From assembly GCA_004001285.1 (NCBI GenBank), contig AP018697.1, forward strand, positions 186,001 through 250,000: 64,000 nt of DNA. Reading direction: 5' to 3'. A program made the position numbers and the translations under genes. This document shows, piece by piece, positions 35,469 through 46,298 of this stretch (its first letter is position 1; each line of letters opens with the position of its first letter). The stretch is from Arthrobacter sp. MN05-02 (GTDB taxonomy: Bacteria > Actinomycetota > Actinomycetes > Actinomycetales > Micrococcaceae). The notes under the pieces are model-generated. The model did not search any database, was not told where the DNA came from, and worked only from the letters and a program-made list of their open reading frames with translations.

Positions 35469-35735
35469 CTATCTGACGGGCCCGGAACCCGGCCCGCGGC
35501 CATCACGACCTTCGAGACCACCGCGACCGTTTTTCCGGTTGAGCTTCGCGACAGCGTCCGTGGCTTTCGTTTGGGCCCCAGTGATGTGTCGCGAGTACTT
35601 GCCGTGAGTCCGCTTGTTCACGAAGTCGCCAGCTTTCGCGACACCGTTGTTGACCTTGTCAGGGTTGCTGCTGATGAAGTCGAGTGCCTTGGACGCGAGT
35701 CGTCCCGCCTTACTTCGGCTGCCAAACAATCCCAT
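35469..35735 (-). CDS. Rv0909/MT0933-like antitoxin protein
   Basis: An 88-residue protein. MGLFGSRSKAGRLASKALDF, NPDKVNNGVAKAGDFVNKRT and HGKYSRHITGAQTKATDAVA match the pattern of the Rv0909-type antitoxin family (phenylalanine-led repeat of KV..GVDKAGDFVD.KTGGKY). The ATG at 35735 follows AGGAG at six bases. No toxin gene is adjacent, as is common for this family. The function as an antitoxin is known only for the mycobacterial member. Confidence 0.82.
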   Translation of the reverse strand: MGLFGSRSKAGRLASKALDFISSNPDKVNNGVAKAGDFVNKRTHGKYSRHITGAQTKATDAVAKLNRKNGRGGLEGRDGRGPGSGPVR

Positions 35736-35878
35736 AAGAAACTCCTTCTTCGTGAGGGGAAAGGCAGATGCCTTGTCCCGGGTTCTTCACTGTAGGCGCG
35801 GAGGATGAGGGAAGCGTGAGAACCGAGCCCGTCCTACAGGATCGTGCGAACAGTCATCTAACCTAGCGCCGGGCCACG

Positions 35879-36361
35879 TTAGTCGGGAAGGTAGGGCTTG
35901 TAGGGGTCGAGGGTCCCATCGACGACGGGAACGAGCAGGTCGACGTCGCCGGCGTCGGTGGTGGCCGTCAAGGTGGTGCGGGCGCCCGGAGCATCGCCGG
36001 CCGTTCGCAAGAGGGTCTCGACGGTGTCGAGACCGACGGAACCCTGTGCTGGGACCATCACGGTGACGTCCTCGTCCTCGTCGCTGATCCTTACTTCCAC
36101 GGGCTGATCCCCGTTGTTCTCGAAGGTACCCAGGAGTCTGGCCGGGCTGTCCTCCTCATCGGTGACCAGGAGGACACTGCGCAGGTCGAGAGCGCCCACG
36201 CTCTTGTCGTCACCGACCGCGGTGGAGTTCCAGTTGTCCTGCCCGCCTGTCGCGCAACCCGCTACCAGGGCCAAGCCAGTGGCGAGCAGTGAGCACATGC
36301 TCAACGCACGCAGCCGGTCCGCCCGCACCCTATCAAGCCTTGTATTGCTCGTATCAGTCAC
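35879..36361 (-). CDS. Putative lipoprotein
   Basis: A 160-residue exported lipoprotein: signal segment LSMCSLLATGLALVAGC with lipobox LVAGC. The mature part has an Ig-like, DUF461/YcnI-like beta pattern (ARLLGTFENNGDQPVEVRIS, VMVPAQGSVGLDTV). GTG at 36361 follows GGAGGAGG. Such proteins often bind metals or sit beside copper systems, but no motif here proves it. Confidence 0.75.
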   Translation of the reverse strand: MTDTSNTRLDRVRADRLRALSMCSLLATGLALVAGCATGGQDNWNSTAVGDDKSVGALDLRSVLLVTDEEDSPARLLGTFENNGDQPVEVRISDEDEDVTVMVPAQGSVGLDTVETLLRTAGDAPGARTTLTATTDAGDVDLLVPVVDGTLDPYKPYLPD

Positions 36362-37134
36362 AGGTCCTCCTCCGGCGAGACAGGCCGGTAGTGCACTGCG
36401 GGCCGACCGTTTCTTCCACCGTACGGACCACTGAATGGCAGCGACGCCGCTGTTACTCGAACGCAACAGGATTCCCAGCACTTCATCAGCTCACCCCAGA
36501 AGGGGCGGTAGGCCGCGACCCAGCAAAGGATGCCAACCGGGGGGCCATCTAAGTCCTTCGGTGAATGCTTGTCGCTCTGACCGGTGATGGCGTCCGAAAT
36601 GGGACAAGCCTCGCCGGTTCAGGAGGTCCTGGTGGTCCCCACGCAGAGTGGCGAATACGAACGCATTTGCTACATGTGCTGCCCTACCTCGTCGCCCTGG
36701 GTGAATCCCAGCGGCCACGCGGTTTCGACCGGCTAGAGGCGCTCGAACTGTTTGGAAAGCTTTAGGTTTTCGAGACGCGCTAGACAGACAGATGGTCCGC
36801 ATGGGTTCCGCATTTCGGCGTATGCCGGGCAGCAAGGCGGGCCGGTCTTAGGGGATGAGGGCGTTTGCCGCAAGTAGGTCGCGGCACTTAGCTCGTCCAC
36901 GGCATGCTTCCAAAACTGAATCTGGGAGCGTGTCGGAATTGGGTGAGTGAGGTGGGGTCTGAAGGCACGCCTGCAGAGCTCGAGCATTAAGAAGCCGTAG
37001 AGATGTGCGGCTTCACTGTGAGGAAAGCGTAAGGATCGGCTTTTTGGTTCGGTTCGGGGTGTGTACTCAGGCTCGTGCCTTTCAGGCACCCGTGCGGCAG
37101 GAAGCCGGCGGACCGTAGCCCGTTGGAGTTACTT
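36362..37134. other. Intergenic region upstream of kdp with a recombination-site repeat
   Basis: About 770 bases. It holds the 28-bp dyad at 36749-36776 and should contain the kdp promoter. A minus-strand frame 36733-37089 (AAHLYGFLMLELCRRAFRPH) has fairly natural composition but no supported start, and its 3' end runs through the 28-bp site; it could be a remnant cut by recombination there. Confidence 0.45.
36749..36776 (+). repeat. 28-bp recombination-site-like dyad, copy A
   Basis: Left arm TGTTTGGAAA, centre GCTTTAGG, right arm TTTTCGAGAC. The last 21 bases (from AAAGC to CGAGAC) are identical to copies at 49156 and 57986. The left arm is the most diverged of the four. Confidence 0.8.
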
Positions 37135-37218
37135 GTGCTTGACGTTGTCTATCTCGTGGGTATTGCAGCCCTGTTCAGTGTGGTTGTTTTGATTGCCCGG
37201 GCGGTGGAGAAGCTGTGA
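37135..37218 (+). CDS. KdpF-like micropeptide upstream of kdpF
   Basis: A 27-residue membrane peptide: [20 protein letters not shown] followed by ARAVEKL. It overlaps the kdpF start by four bases (GTGA). It resembles KdpF in size and topology, so the operon may encode two such stabilising peptides. It is too short for normal gene finders. Confidence 0.65.
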   Translation: MLDVVYLVGIAALFSVVVLIARAVEKL

Positions 37219-37304
37219 TCGTTTTCAACCTGATCGCCGTCGTCCTCGGTATCGCCGCCCTGGGTTACCTGGTGTACGCCCTCGTACGTCCGGAGCGTTT
37301 CTGA
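37215..37304 (+). CDS. kdpF: Potassium-transporting ATPase subunit KdpF
   Basis: A 29-residue single-span peptide, [20 protein letters not shown] then YALVRPERF, matching KdpF, which stabilises the KdpFABC complex in the membrane. The GTG start overlaps the preceding peptide's stop and its TGA overlaps the kdpA ATG (TGATG), so translation is coupled through the operon. Confidence 0.9.
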   Translation: MIVFNLIAVVLGIAALGYLVYALVRPERF

Positions 37305-38977
37305 TGACCCTCGCCGCGGCCATCCTGCCGCTACTGACCGTCGTCGTCGTACTCGCCCTGATCCACCGTCCGCTGGGCGATTACATGGCAGGGACCTTCA
37401 CCAGCACGAAAAACTTCCGGGTGGAGCGGGGGTTCTACCGCGTGCTCGGTGTCAACCCGGTGTCCCACCAGTCGTGGCGCTCCTACCTCACGGGCGTTCT
37501 CTCCTTCTCCGTGATCAGCGTCCTGCTCGTGTACGTGCTGCAGCGCACGCAGGCCCTGCTGCCTTATTCGCTCGGGTTGTCGGCCGTCCCCGAGGGTCTG
37601 GCTTTCAATACGGCCGTCTCGTTTGTGACGAACACGAACTGGCAGTCCTACTCACCGGAGATGACCCTCGGCTATACGGTGCAGATGGTGGGCCTAGCGG
37701 TGCAGAACTTCGTTTCCGCTGCCGTCGGGCTCGCCGTGGCTGTGGCTTTCGTGCGGGGTCTGGCCGCTCGTCGGAGTGCGACACTCGGTAACTTTTGGGT
37801 GGACCTGACGCGCGGACTCCTGCGGATCCTGCTGCCGGGTGCCGTCATCGCTGCCCTCGTGTTGCTTGCGGGCGGCGTTATCCAAAATTTCGCGGGCTTC
37901 ACCACCGTGACCACCCTGACGGGTGCGGAACAGACCTTGCCCGGCGGGCCGGTCGCCTCGCAGGAAGCCATCAAGATGCTCGGCACTAATGGTGGAGGTT
38001 TCTTCAACGCGAATTCCGCTCACCCTTTTGAGAACCCCTCACCTTGGACCAGCGTGTTCCAGGTCATCCTGATGCTCGCGATCCCCTTCAGCCTGCCGCG
38101 GACCTTCGGCACCTTGGTTGGGCAGCGCCGTCAGGGCTACGCGATCCTCGGCGCCATGTCCGCCATCTTCTTGTTGTCACTGACCGCGGTGACATTGGCC
38201 GAACTGGCGGGGAACGGCACAGCCCCGCAGGCCGCGGGGGCCGCGATGGAGGGCAAGGAGCAGCGGTTCGGCATTGTCGGATCCACTTTGTTCGGCTCTG
38301 CCAGCACCCTCACCTCCACCGGCGCTGTGAACTCGATGCATGACAGTTACACGGCCATCGGTGGGATGATCCCGATGGTCAACATGATGCTCGGCGAAGT
38401 CGCTCCGGGCGGTGTTGGCTCTGGCTTGTATGGGATGCTGATCCTCGCCGTCGTTACCGTGTTCATCTCCGGGCTGCTCGTGGGCCGGACGCCCGAGTAC
38501 CTGGGCAAGAGAATCGGTGCGCGGGAGATCAAGCTCGCGAGCCTCTACATCCTCACCATGCCGACCCTGGTCCTCGCGGGAACCGCGCTGAGTTTTGCGG
38601 TGCCGGCCCTCCGCGCGGACATCGACGGCACCTCGATCCTGAACCCGGGACTGCACGGCCTCTCCGAGGTGCTGTATGCGTTCACGTCCGCGGCCAACAA
38701 CAACGGCTCCGCTTTTGCGGGTCTTACGGCGAACACCCCTTGGCTCAATACCGCGCTCGGAGTGGTGATGCTGCTGGGACGTTTCCTGCCCATGGTGTTC
38801 GTGCTCGCCCTCGCCGGCGCGTTCGCCGCCCAGGGCAGGGTGCCTGCCACCGCCGGCACGCTGCCCACCGATCGCGTGCAGTCCGTCAGCCTGCTCGTCG
38901 GTGTCACCGTCATCGTCACCGCCCTCACCTTCTTCCCCGTGCTCGCACTGGGACCTCTTGCCGAAGGACTGCTCTAG
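37304..38977 (+). CDS. kdpA: Potassium-transporting ATPase potassium-binding subunit KdpA
   Basis: A 557-residue channel-like subunit of the KdpFABC potassium pump, with about ten membrane segments. The four selectivity-filter-like loops are visible, including [60 protein letters not shown] and [20 protein letters not shown]. It belongs to the superfamily of K+ transporters and supplies the ion path. It starts at ATG 37304, coupled to kdpF, and is followed by kdpB after three bases. Expression should be induced by low potassium through KdpDE encoded downstream. Confidence 0.97.
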   Translation: MTLAAAILPLLTVVVVLALIHRPLGDYMAGTFTSTKNFRVERGFYRVLGVNPVSHQSWRSYLTGVLSFSVISVLLVYVLQRTQALLPYSLGLSAVPEGLAFNTAVSFVTNTNWQSYSPEMTLGYTVQMVGLAVQNFVSAAVGLAVAVAFVRGLAARRSATLGNFWVDLTRGLLRILLPGAVIAALVLLAGGVIQNFAGFTTVTTLTGAEQTLPGGPVASQEAIKMLGTNGGGFFNANSAHPFENPSPWTSVFQVILMLAIPFSLPRTFGTLVGQRRQGYAILGAMSAIFLLSLTAVTLAELAGNGTAPQAAGAAMEGKEQRFGIVGSTLFGSASTLTSTGAVNSMHDSYTAIGGMIPMVNMMLGEVAPGGVGSGLYGMLILAVVTVFISGLLVGRTPEYLGKRIGAREIKLASLYILTMPTLVLAGTALSFAVPALRADIDGTSILNPGLHGLSEVLYAFTSAANNNGSAFAGLTANTPWLNTALGVVMLLGRFLPMVFVLALAGAFAAQGRVPATAGTLPTDRVQSVSLLVGVTVIVTALTFFPVLALGPLAEGLL

Positions 38978-38980
38978 CCC

Positions 38981-41134
38981 ATGCCCACCATCACCGAAAC
39001 CCCTGCCAGCAGCAGCGACAGGACCACATCCCAGCCCGCACTCCCGAAAAAGATGTCCGCGTTCTCCCCAGGGCAGCTCACTCAGGCCCTGCCCGGCGCC
39101 GTCCGGAAACTCGACCCCCGGCAGATGGTCCGCACGCCCGTCATGTTCATCGTCGAGGTGGGCGCGGTCCTGATCACCGCCATCGCCATCGCCGAACCCT
39201 TCCTTGGCGGACCGCAGGCCTCCGGTGGCAGCGAGGTCCCGTCCTCGTTCACGTGGCTCATTGCCATCTGGCTCTGGCTGACGGTTCTGTTTGCGAACCT
39301 CGCTGAGTCGGTCGCCGAGGGCCGGGGCAAGGCGCAGGCGTCCAGCCTGCGGCAGGCGCGGACGGGCACGACGGCACGCGTGGTGCGCGACTACGCAGCC
39401 GACACTGACCCGGGCGCCTATGCTGCGATCATCACCGAGGTGCCGTCCTCGGATCTTGCCCTCGGCGACATCGTGGTGATCGAGGCCAACGAACTCGTCC
39501 CGGGTGATGGCGAGATCATCTGGGGGATCGCTTCGGTGGACGAGTCCGCCATTACGGGCGAGTCCGCCCCCGTGGTCCGCGAGTCCGGCGGCGACCGGTC
39601 CGCGGTCACGGGCGGCACGCGCGTCCTGTCCGACCGCATCGTCGTCCGTATCACCAGCCGGCCCGGCGACACCTTCGTGGACCGCATGATCCGCCTCGTC
39701 GAGGGAGCCGAACGCCAGAAGACACCCAACGAGGTGGCCCTCAACATCCTGCTGGCCACGCTCTCCATCGTCTTCACCGTGGTGGTGCTGACCATCAACC
39801 CGATCGCGAGCTCGTCCGGTGTCTCCGTCAGCGTGCCCGTCCTCGTGGCGCTGCTCGTCTGCCTGATCCCGACCACCATCGGGGCACTGCTCTCGGCCAT
39901 TGGTATCGCGGGCATGGACCGCCTCGTGCAGCGCAATGTCCTCGCGATGTCGGGACGTGCGGTCGAGGCCGCCGGTGACGTCACGACCCTGCTGCTCGAT
40001 AAGACAGGGACCATCACCTACGGCAACCGCCGGGCGAGCGAATTCGTCACCGTGGGCGGATCGGACCGCCAGGAGTTGATTACCGCCGCCGCGCAGTCGT
40101 CCCTCAGCGATCCCACACCCGAGGGCACCTCGATCGTGGACCTCGCGGTCACCGAAGGGTTCGTCCGCAAGGAAGTGGACGGCGACGTCGTCCCGTTCTC
40201 CGCGCAGACCAAGATGAGCGGCGTCGACTTCGCGGACGGATCGAGCGTCCGGAAAGGCGCCGGCAGTGCAGTCCGCGAATGGGTTACCGCAGCCTCTGGC
40301 ATGGTTACTGCGGAGCTCGACGAAGCGGTCGACCGCATTTCCCAGCTGGGCGGGACGCCACTGGTGGTCGCCGTCCGGGACGTTACAGGTAAGGCCCGGG
40401 TCCTCGGCGTCGTCTACCTTAAGGACGTCGTGAAGGAAGGGCTCCCCGAGCGGTTCGCGGAGCTTCGCACCATGGGCATCAGGACTGTCATGATCACCGG
40501 AGACAACCCGCTCACGGCCAAAGCCATCGCCGCCGAAGCCGGGCTGGATGACTACCTCGCCGAGGCCACACCCGAGGACAAAATGCGCCTCATCCGCAAG
40601 GAACAGGAGGAAGGAGCCCTCGTAGCCATGACCGGCGATGGCACGAACGACGCTCCGGCCCTGGCCCTGGCGGACGTCGGCGTGGCCATGAATACCGGCA
40701 CCTCAGCAGCAAAAGAGGCCGGCAACATGGTGGACCTCGACTCGGATCCGACCAAGCTCATCGACATCGTCCGGATCGGCAAACAGCTCCTGATCACGCG
40801 CGGGGCGCTGACCACCTTCTCGATCGCGAATGACGTCGCGAAGTACTTCGCGATCATTCCCGCTATGTTCATCGGCGCCTTCCCGGGCCTCGCCGCCCTC
40901 AACGTAATGCAGCTACACTCGCCGTCGTCCGCGATCCTCGCGGCGATCATCTTCAACGCGCTGATCATCATCGCCCTGATTCCGCTGTCCCTGCGCGGCG
41001 TGAAATACCGCGCAGTGTCAGCCTCCAGCACGCTGAACCGGAACCTGCTCGTCTACGGGCTCGGCGGCATCATCGCGCCGTTCATCGGCATCAAGGCCAT
41101 CGACCTGGTGCTGTCCCTCATCCCCGGTTTTTGA
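38981..41134 (+). CDS. kdpB: Potassium-transporting ATPase ATP-binding subunit KdpB
   Basis: A 717-residue P-type ATPase subunit, longer at the N-terminus than the E. coli protein (about 680). Motifs: actuator-domain [20 protein letters not shown], phosphorylated Asp in [14 protein letters not shown] (about residue 340), nucleotide-binding [10 protein letters not shown], and hinge [20 protein letters not shown]. It uses ATP to drive K+ through KdpA. No frameshift is present. It is followed by kdpC after 36 bases. Confidence 0.97.
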   Translation: MPTITETPASSSDRTTSQPALPKKMSAFSPGQLTQALPGAVRKLDPRQMVRTPVMFIVEVGAVLITAIAIAEPFLGGPQASGGSEVPSSFTWLIAIWLWLTVLFANLAESVAEGRGKAQASSLRQARTGTTARVVRDYAADTDPGAYAAIITEVPSSDLALGDIVVIEANELVPGDGEIIWGIASVDESAITGESAPVVRESGGDRSAVTGGTRVLSDRIVVRITSRPGDTFVDRMIRLVEGAERQKTPNEVALNILLATLSIVFTVVVLTINPIASSSGVSVSVPVLVALLVCLIPTTIGALLSAIGIAGMDRLVQRNVLAMSGRAVEAAGDVTTLLLDKTGTITYGNRRASEFVTVGGSDRQELITAAAQSSLSDPTPEGTSIVDLAVTEGFVRKEVDGDVVPFSAQTKMSGVDFADGSSVRKGAGSAVREWVTAASGMVTAELDEAVDRISQLGGTPLVVAVRDVTGKARVLGVVYLKDVVKEGLPERFAELRTMGIRTVMITGDNPLTAKAIAAEAGLDDYLAEATPEDKMRLIRKEQEEGALVAMTGDGTNDAPALALADVGVAMNTGTSAAKEAGNMVDLDSDPTKLIDIVRIGKQLLITRGALTTFSIANDVAKYFAIIPAMFIGAFPGLAALNVMQLHSPSSAILAAIIFNALIIIALIPLSLRGVKYRAVSASSTLNRNLLVYGLGGIIAPFIGIKAIDLVLSLIPGF

Positions 41135-41170
41135 TCCTCCACCCCTGTCACACCACCGCAAAGGCCCGAC

Positions 41171-41779
41171 ATGAGTTTCTCCCGCAGCACCGCCCGACAG
41201 CTCGGCACCTCCATCCGAGCCCTTGTCATCCTGACCCTCGTCCTCGGCATCGGTTATCCGCTGGTCATCACCGCCCTCGGCCAGGTGGCACTGAACGACC
41301 GCGCGAACGGCCAACCCCTCACCGTCGACGGCAAATCCGTCGGCTCCGCAATCATCGGCCAATCCTTTACCGATGCCGGCGGTGCAGCGTTGCCCGAGTG
41401 GTTCCAGTCCCGTCCGTCCGCGGCCGGGAAGGGATACGACGGCGGTGCCTCCAGCGGCAGCAACCTCGGCCCCGAGAATGAGGATCTCGTCGCGGCCATC
41501 GAGGAACGGCGCAACAACATCGCCGAGCTTGAGGGGGTGGACCCGGTAGAAATCCCGGCGGACGCCCTCACCGCCTCCGGGTCAGGCCTCGACCCTCACA
41601 TCAGCCCCGAGTACGCGCAGCTGCAGGTCCCCCGGATCGCCGCGGAACGAGACCTTGATAGGGCCCGCGTCAAATCCCTCATCGAGGAGAACACGCAGGG
41701 CCCGGACCTCGGGTACCTCGGCGAGCCGAGCGTCAACGTGCTGAAGTTGAACCTGGCCCTCGCGCAACTGGACACTTAG
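41171..41779 (+). CDS. kdpC: Potassium-transporting ATPase subunit KdpC
   Basis: A 202-residue subunit with one N-terminal membrane segment (ALVILTLVLGIGYPLVITAL) and an extracytoplasmic domain. Family signatures are AIIGQSFTDAGGAALPEWFQ, SRPSAAGKGYDGGASSGSNL and LTASGSGLDPHISPEYAQLQ. It stabilises the pump and increases ATP affinity. Only three bases separate it from kdpD. Confidence 0.97.
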   Translation: MSFSRSTARQLGTSIRALVILTLVLGIGYPLVITALGQVALNDRANGQPLTVDGKSVGSAIIGQSFTDAGGAALPEWFQSRPSAAGKGYDGGASSGSNLGPENEDLVAAIEERRNNIAELEGVDPVEIPADALTASGSGLDPHISPEYAQLQVPRIAAERDLDRARVKSLIEENTQGPDLGYLGEPSVNVLKLNLALAQLDT

Positions 41780-41782
41780 GCC

Positions 41783-44314
41783 ATGACACGAGGCCGGTTG
41801 AAGGTGTTTTTGGGAGCGGCCCCCGGGGTCGGAAAGACCTACGCGATGCTCGAGGAGGGCCGCCGGCTACGCGATGAGGGGCGCGATGTCGTCGTCGCCA
41901 TCGTCGAGACCCACGGGCGCGCTGCGACAGAGGCTATGGCCGACGGACTCGAGGTGCTGCCCCGGCGGACCGTCGATCACCGAGGCGTCCACCTGACCGA
42001 CTTCGATCTTCCCGCCGTTCTGGCACGGGCTCCCGAGGTCGCGCTGGTCGACGAGCTTGCCCATACCAACGCTCCCGGGACGAACCACGAGAAACGCTGG
42101 CAAGATGTGGAATCGCTGCTCGACGCCGGGATCGACGTCATGTCCACCATCAATGTGCAGCACATCGAATCCCTCAACGACGTCGTGGAACGCATTACCG
42201 GGGTACCGCACCGCGAGACCATCCCTGACGAGGTGCTGCGCCGCGCCGACCAAGTCGAAGTAGTGGACCTGGCGCCCGAGGCGCTGCGCCGGCGCCTCGC
42301 GGAAGGCTGCATCTACCCCTCCGGTCGGATCAACGCCGCCCTCTCCAACTACTTCCGGGTCGGCAACCTCACCGCGCTGCGTGAACTCGCGCTCCTGTGG
42401 CTGGCGGACGAGGTGGATAGCGCCCTTCAGCGGTACCGCGCCGAGCAGGGCATCGATGACAAGTGGGAGGCACGCGAGCGGGTCGTCGTCGCACTCACCG
42501 GCGGACCCGAGGGCCGCACTCTGCTCCGCAGGGGCGCCAGGATCGCCTCCCGTTCCGCGGGCGGGCTCCTGCTGGCCGTCCACGTCACCAACCAGGACGG
42601 GCTGCGCGACGCCGACCCGGCCGAGCTCGCGGCGCAGCGTGAGCTCGTCCTGAAGCTCGGCGGTACCTACCACGAGGTAGTGGGCGACCAGACCTCCAAA
42701 GCCCTCGTCGAATTCGCCAAGGGCGCCAACGCCAGCCAGCTCGTCATCGGCGTCAGCCGCCGCTCACGCCTAACGGCGCTGCTGACGGGACCTGGCATCG
42801 GCGCAACCGTCATCCGCGAGTCCGGCGAGATCGACGTGCACATCGTCAACCACGCCTCGGCAGGTCGCGGGTTCGCGTTGCCCCACGGCGGCGGGGCGCT
42901 GTCCTGGCGGCGCCGGCTGTTGGGGGCCGTCGTCGCTCTACTGGGGGGCCCACTCCTGACATTACTGTTGACGGTTTTCCAGTCCGAGGAATCCATTACC
43001 GGGGACGTCCTGAGTTACCAGCTGCTGGTGATCGTCGTCGCCTTGATCGGCGGGATCTGGCCGGCGCTGTTCGCCGCCGTCTTGTCCGGGCTGACGCTGG
43101 ACTTCTTCTTTATCGAACCTGTCCGCACTTTGACGATTGGTGAGCCCGCGCACTTCACGGCGCTTGTCCTCTACATCGTCAACGCCGTTCTGGTCAGCTA
43201 CGTGGTGGATCAGGCTGCCCGCCGCACCCGGGCGGCCTCACGCGCCGCCGCCGAGTCCGAACTACTCGCAACCGTAGCAGGCGGGGTGCTTCACGGTCAG
43301 GACACGCTGCAGGCCCTCGTGACGCAGACCCGGGAGGCGTTCGGGTTGGACGCTGTGCGGCTGCGGGGCACGGACGGCACGCTGCTAAACGAGGACGACT
43401 CCCTGCCGCCGTTACCGGCGCAGAGCAATCCCGCGACTGTCCCCGTAGGCGGACGCGCAGTCCTCGAGCTCGTTGGCCAGCCGCTGGAAGCTGCGGACCG
43501 GAGACTGCTTGGCGTCATCACGACCCAGATGGACACAGCCCTTGAGTACCGGGACCTTTCCCGGGCCGCGAGTGAAGTGGGCCCACTCGCTGCGGCGGAC
43601 CGCGTGCGCACGGCATTGCTAGCCGCCGTCGGGCACGATCTCCGCCGGCCACTCACCTCCGCGACCACCGCCGTCACTAGCCTTCGCTCATCCGCAATCA
43701 CCTTTTCGCCCGACGAACAGGGTGCGCTGCTGGACACCGCCGCACAGAGCCTTCGAACCCTGTCGAACCTTGTGACCGATCTGCTTGACGCCAGCCGCAT
43801 CCAGGCCGGCGTGCTCGGCGTCGTAGTCGAACCCGTACGCCCCGAGGACGTGATCCTTCCCGCGCTCGAGGAACTGGACCTCGGTCCCGGCGACGTCGCA
43901 CTGGACCTCCCCGCCGAGTCACAGCTACTTCGTGCCGATGCCGTCCTGTTGCAACGCGTGCTCGTGAACCTGCTCTCCAACGCGTCCCGCTACGCGTCCG
44001 GCCGCGAAACACCAGTGTTATCGGTGAGTGACTTCGGCGGCCGGACCGAACTGCGGATCATTGACCATGGCCCCGGCATTGCCGATGACCGGAAGGACCA
44101 GGTGTTCATGCCCTTTCAACGACTGGGTGACACCGACAATGACACCGGCCTCGGGCTCGGGATGGCACTGGCCAAGGGTTTTGTCGAGGGTATGGGGGGT
44201 CTGCTGACACTCGAGGACACCCCCGGGGGCGGACTCACATCCGTGATATCACTGCCGCACGCACTGCAATCAGACCCGGTTCTACTCACCGGGGACAGTG
44301 TCGGAGCAGCATGA
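41783..44314 (+). CDS. kdpD: Osmosensitive potassium-channel sensor kinase KdpD
   Basis: An 843-residue membrane sensor kinase. The N-terminal KdpD domain has the Walker A loop FLGAAPGVGKTYAMLEEG (about residues 9-26) and AHTNAPGTNHEKRWQDVESL; a universal-stress-type domain follows (GASQLVIGVSRRS-like region near residue 315). Four membrane segments lie about residues 385-480 (LLGAVVALLGGPLLTLLLTV). A GAF-like region precedes the histidine box AAVGHDLRRPLTSATTAV (His about 617) and the ATP-binding domain NLLSNASRYASG..DHGPGI. It phosphorylates KdpE when K+ is low. Confidence 0.96.
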   Translation: MTRGRLKVFLGAAPGVGKTYAMLEEGRRLRDEGRDVVVAIVETHGRAATEAMADGLEVLPRRTVDHRGVHLTDFDLPAVLARAPEVALVDELAHTNAPGTNHEKRWQDVESLLDAGIDVMSTINVQHIESLNDVVERITGVPHRETIPDEVLRRADQVEVVDLAPEALRRRLAEGCIYPSGRINAALSNYFRVGNLTALRELALLWLADEVDSALQRYRAEQGIDDKWEARERVVVALTGGPEGRTLLRRGARIASRSAGGLLLAVHVTNQDGLRDADPAELAAQRELVLKLGGTYHEVVGDQTSKALVEFAKGANASQLVIGVSRRSRLTALLTGPGIGATVIRESGEIDVHIVNHASAGRGFALPHGGGALSWRRRLLGAVVALLGGPLLTLLLTVFQSEESITGDVLSYQLLVIVVALIGGIWPALFAAVLSGLTLDFFFIEPVRTLTIGEPAHFTALVLYIVNAVLVSYVVDQAARRTRAASRAAAESELLATVAGGVLHGQDTLQALVTQTREAFGLDAVRLRGTDGTLLNEDDSLPPLPAQSNPATVPVGGRAVLELVGQPLEAADRRLLGVITTQMDTALEYRDLSRAASEVGPLAAADRVRTALLAAVGHDLRRPLTSATTAVTSLRSSAITFSPDEQGALLDTAAQSLRTLSNLVTDLLDASRIQAGVLGVVVEPVRPEDVILPALEELDLGPGDVALDLPAESQLLRADAVLLQRVLVNLLSNASRYASGRETPVLSVSDFGGRTELRIIDHGPGIADDRKDQVFMPFQRLGDTDNDTGLGLGMALAKGFVEGMGGLLTLEDTPGGGLTSVISLPHALQSDPVLLTGDSVGAA

Positions 44315-45012
44315 AGGTCCTCATCGCCGATGACGACCCGCAGATCCTCCGGGCCCTCAGTATCACGTTGACAGCATCCGACTACGACGTCGTCACCGCG
44401 GCAGACGGCGCCGCGGCACTTCGACGTGCGGCCGAGCACCACCCCGACATCGTGGTGCTGGACCTCGGCATGCCACACCTGAGTGGAATCGACGTCATCC
44501 ACGGGCTCCGCGGCTGGAGCTCGGTACCGATCCTCGTGATCTCCGGGCGGACGGACTCAATCGACAAGGTCCAAGCCCTCGACGCCGGTGCGGACGACTA
44601 CGTCACCAAACCGTTCCTCACCGATGAACTCCTTGCACGAATCCGGGCCCTCACACGACGCCGCCTACCTGCACAGGAAGAAGCAGTCGCAAGCTTCGGA
44701 GACGTACGCGTGGACCTCATCAACAAAACCGTGGCCCGGACCACCGACGGTACCGCCATCCACCTGACGCGCACCGAGTGGCGCCTACTCGAAACGCTCA
44801 TGCTCAACCCCGGCCGGCTCGTCTCACAGGAGAACCTGCTGACCGAGGTATGGGGGCCGGCGCACGTCCGTGACACCGGCTACCTCCGCCTCTACATCCG
44901 CCAGCTACGCAAGAAACTCGAACCCGACCCAAGCACACCCCAGTACCTGCTCACGGAAGCGGGAATGGGATACCGCTTCATGGCGAACGGCAATCAAACG
45001 CACGACAGCTGA
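44311..45012 (+). CDS. kdpE: KDP operon response regulator KdpE
   Basis: A 233-residue OmpR/PhoB-type regulator. The receiver domain shows the acidic pair in VLIADDDPQ, the phosphorylated Asp in DIVVLDLGMPHLSG (about residue 52) and Lys in DDYVTKPF. The winged-helix domain ends with TGYLRLYIRQLRKKLEPDPS and GMGYRF. It overlaps kdpD by four bases. Unlike in many bacteria the regulator pair is placed in one run with the pump genes, so the whole set is self-regulated. Confidence 0.97.
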   Translation: MKVLIADDDPQILRALSITLTASDYDVVTAADGAAALRRAAEHHPDIVVLDLGMPHLSGIDVIHGLRGWSSVPILVISGRTDSIDKVQALDAGADDYVTKPFLTDELLARIRALTRRRLPAQEEAVASFGDVRVDLINKTVARTTDGTAIHLTRTEWRLLETLMLNPGRLVSQENLLTEVWGPAHVRDTGYLRLYIRQLRKKLEPDPSTPQYLLTEAGMGYRFMANGNQTHDS

Positions 45013-45291
45013 GACACTGCACCCGAAAAAGGGCTCCGCACTGGCCTTCAATCCCTTATCTCGCAGGCGTTTCGTATCGAGAACTGTGCAGGCTTTGATA
45101 TAGAAGTGGCGGCTTGTGCTGGTGGGACTTGTTGCACAGTGTGCATCTTCTGACGAACTTCAAGCGGCGTGTCAAGGTGCAGCGCCTTGGAGTTGGGGCT
45201 GGGACAGCGGCGCGGCTGTGCGCATAGCGTCGAGTATCCAGGCGATTGTGTTCATGTCGCTTCCCGCGTTTCGACGACGAGAGTGAGAACC

Positions 45292-46175
45292 ATGTTCTTT
45301 CACAAGCAAGAGCTCCAGTACAAGGCGACCCCGGACAAGCCCGATGCGATCTACGCACGGAAGCTTCAGGAGGTGCTTGGTGGCCAGTACGGCGAGATCA
45401 CCGTGGCCCTGCAGTACAGCTTCCAGGCCTGGAACGCGCACATTCCAGGTAAGTACCGCGATCTGCTGTTCGGGATTGGGGCGGAGGAGATGGGCCACGT
45501 GGAAATGCTCGCGACGATGATCGCGCAGCTGCTCGAGAAGTCCCCTCTGGGAATCACCGAGGAGGCGGTGCAGTCCGACCCGGCGATTGCAGCTGTCATC
45601 GGTGGCACGGACATGCAGCATGCCATTGTGGCGGGTGCCGGCGCCCGCGCCGTGGACAGCAACGGCAATCCCTGGCAGGGCAGCTACATCACCGCCAGCG
45701 GAAACCTGCTCGCGGACTTCACGGCTAACGCCAACGCGGAGATGCAGGGCAGGCTGCAGGTGGCCCGTCTGTATCACATGACCGACGACCACGGAGTCCG
45801 GGACATGCTGTCCTTCCTGCTCGCCCGGGACACCATGCATCAGAACCAGTGGATCGCCGCCGCGCGGGAACTTCAGGAATCGAAGATGGAGGAACTTCCC
45901 GTGCCGAGCAACTTCCCCATCAAGAAAGAGGCCCGCGAGGTCTCCTACCAGTACCTCAACTTCTCCGACGGCAAGACGGCGTCCGAGGGCAGCTGGGCGT
46001 CGGGTCCCACACACCGGATGGCAAGGGCGAGTTCACGTATCACGAAGGCCCGACGACATCGGCGCCCATGCCTCCTCCCACTCACGTGGATTCGCGGTTC
46101 TACGGGACCACGGAGATCCCGAACACCGTCGAGAAGATGGCCGGCACCGTGCAGGACAAACTGAACCGCGAGTAA
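45292..46175 (+). pseudogene. Manganese catalase, frameshifted near the C-terminus
   Basis: A dimanganese (non-haem) catalase that destroys hydrogen peroxide. The ferritin-like core shows metal ligands in LGGQYGEITVALQYSFQAW, GIGAEEMGHVEMLATMIAQL, ANAEMQGRLQVARLYHMTDD and LLARDTMHQNQWIAAAREL. After ASEGSWASG the frame shifts; adding one G near 46001-46003 continues SHTPDGKGEFTYHEGPTTSA and PNTVEKMAGTVQDKLNRE. The corrected length is about 294. The break is after the metal site, so even the shifted product might be partly active. It is followed by a strong terminator. Confidence 0.9.
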
Positions 46176-46247
46176 ACGCTGCCCCTGCGCGTAAAGTCAA
46201 TCGGACTCGTCGAGGACACCAGCGTTGAAGAGCTGGCACCTCATAGA

Positions 46248-46281
46248 GAAGGGCCCTCTCGGTCAGTAGAGAGGGCCCTTC
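46248..46281 (+). terminator. Terminator hairpin after Mn-catalase
   Basis: GAAGGGCCCTCTC and its complement GAGAGGGCCCTTC enclose an 8-base loop, a 13-bp perfect stem 72 bases after the catalase stop and just before the end of a convergent gene. Confidence 0.82.
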
Positions 46282-46298
46282 CACGTTTCCGACAGACT

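Noticed and set aside
45059..45083. TCTCG...CGAGA pair after kdpE as another recombination site
   Set aside because: Spacing between arms is two bases short and the conserved centre GCTTTAGG is absent.
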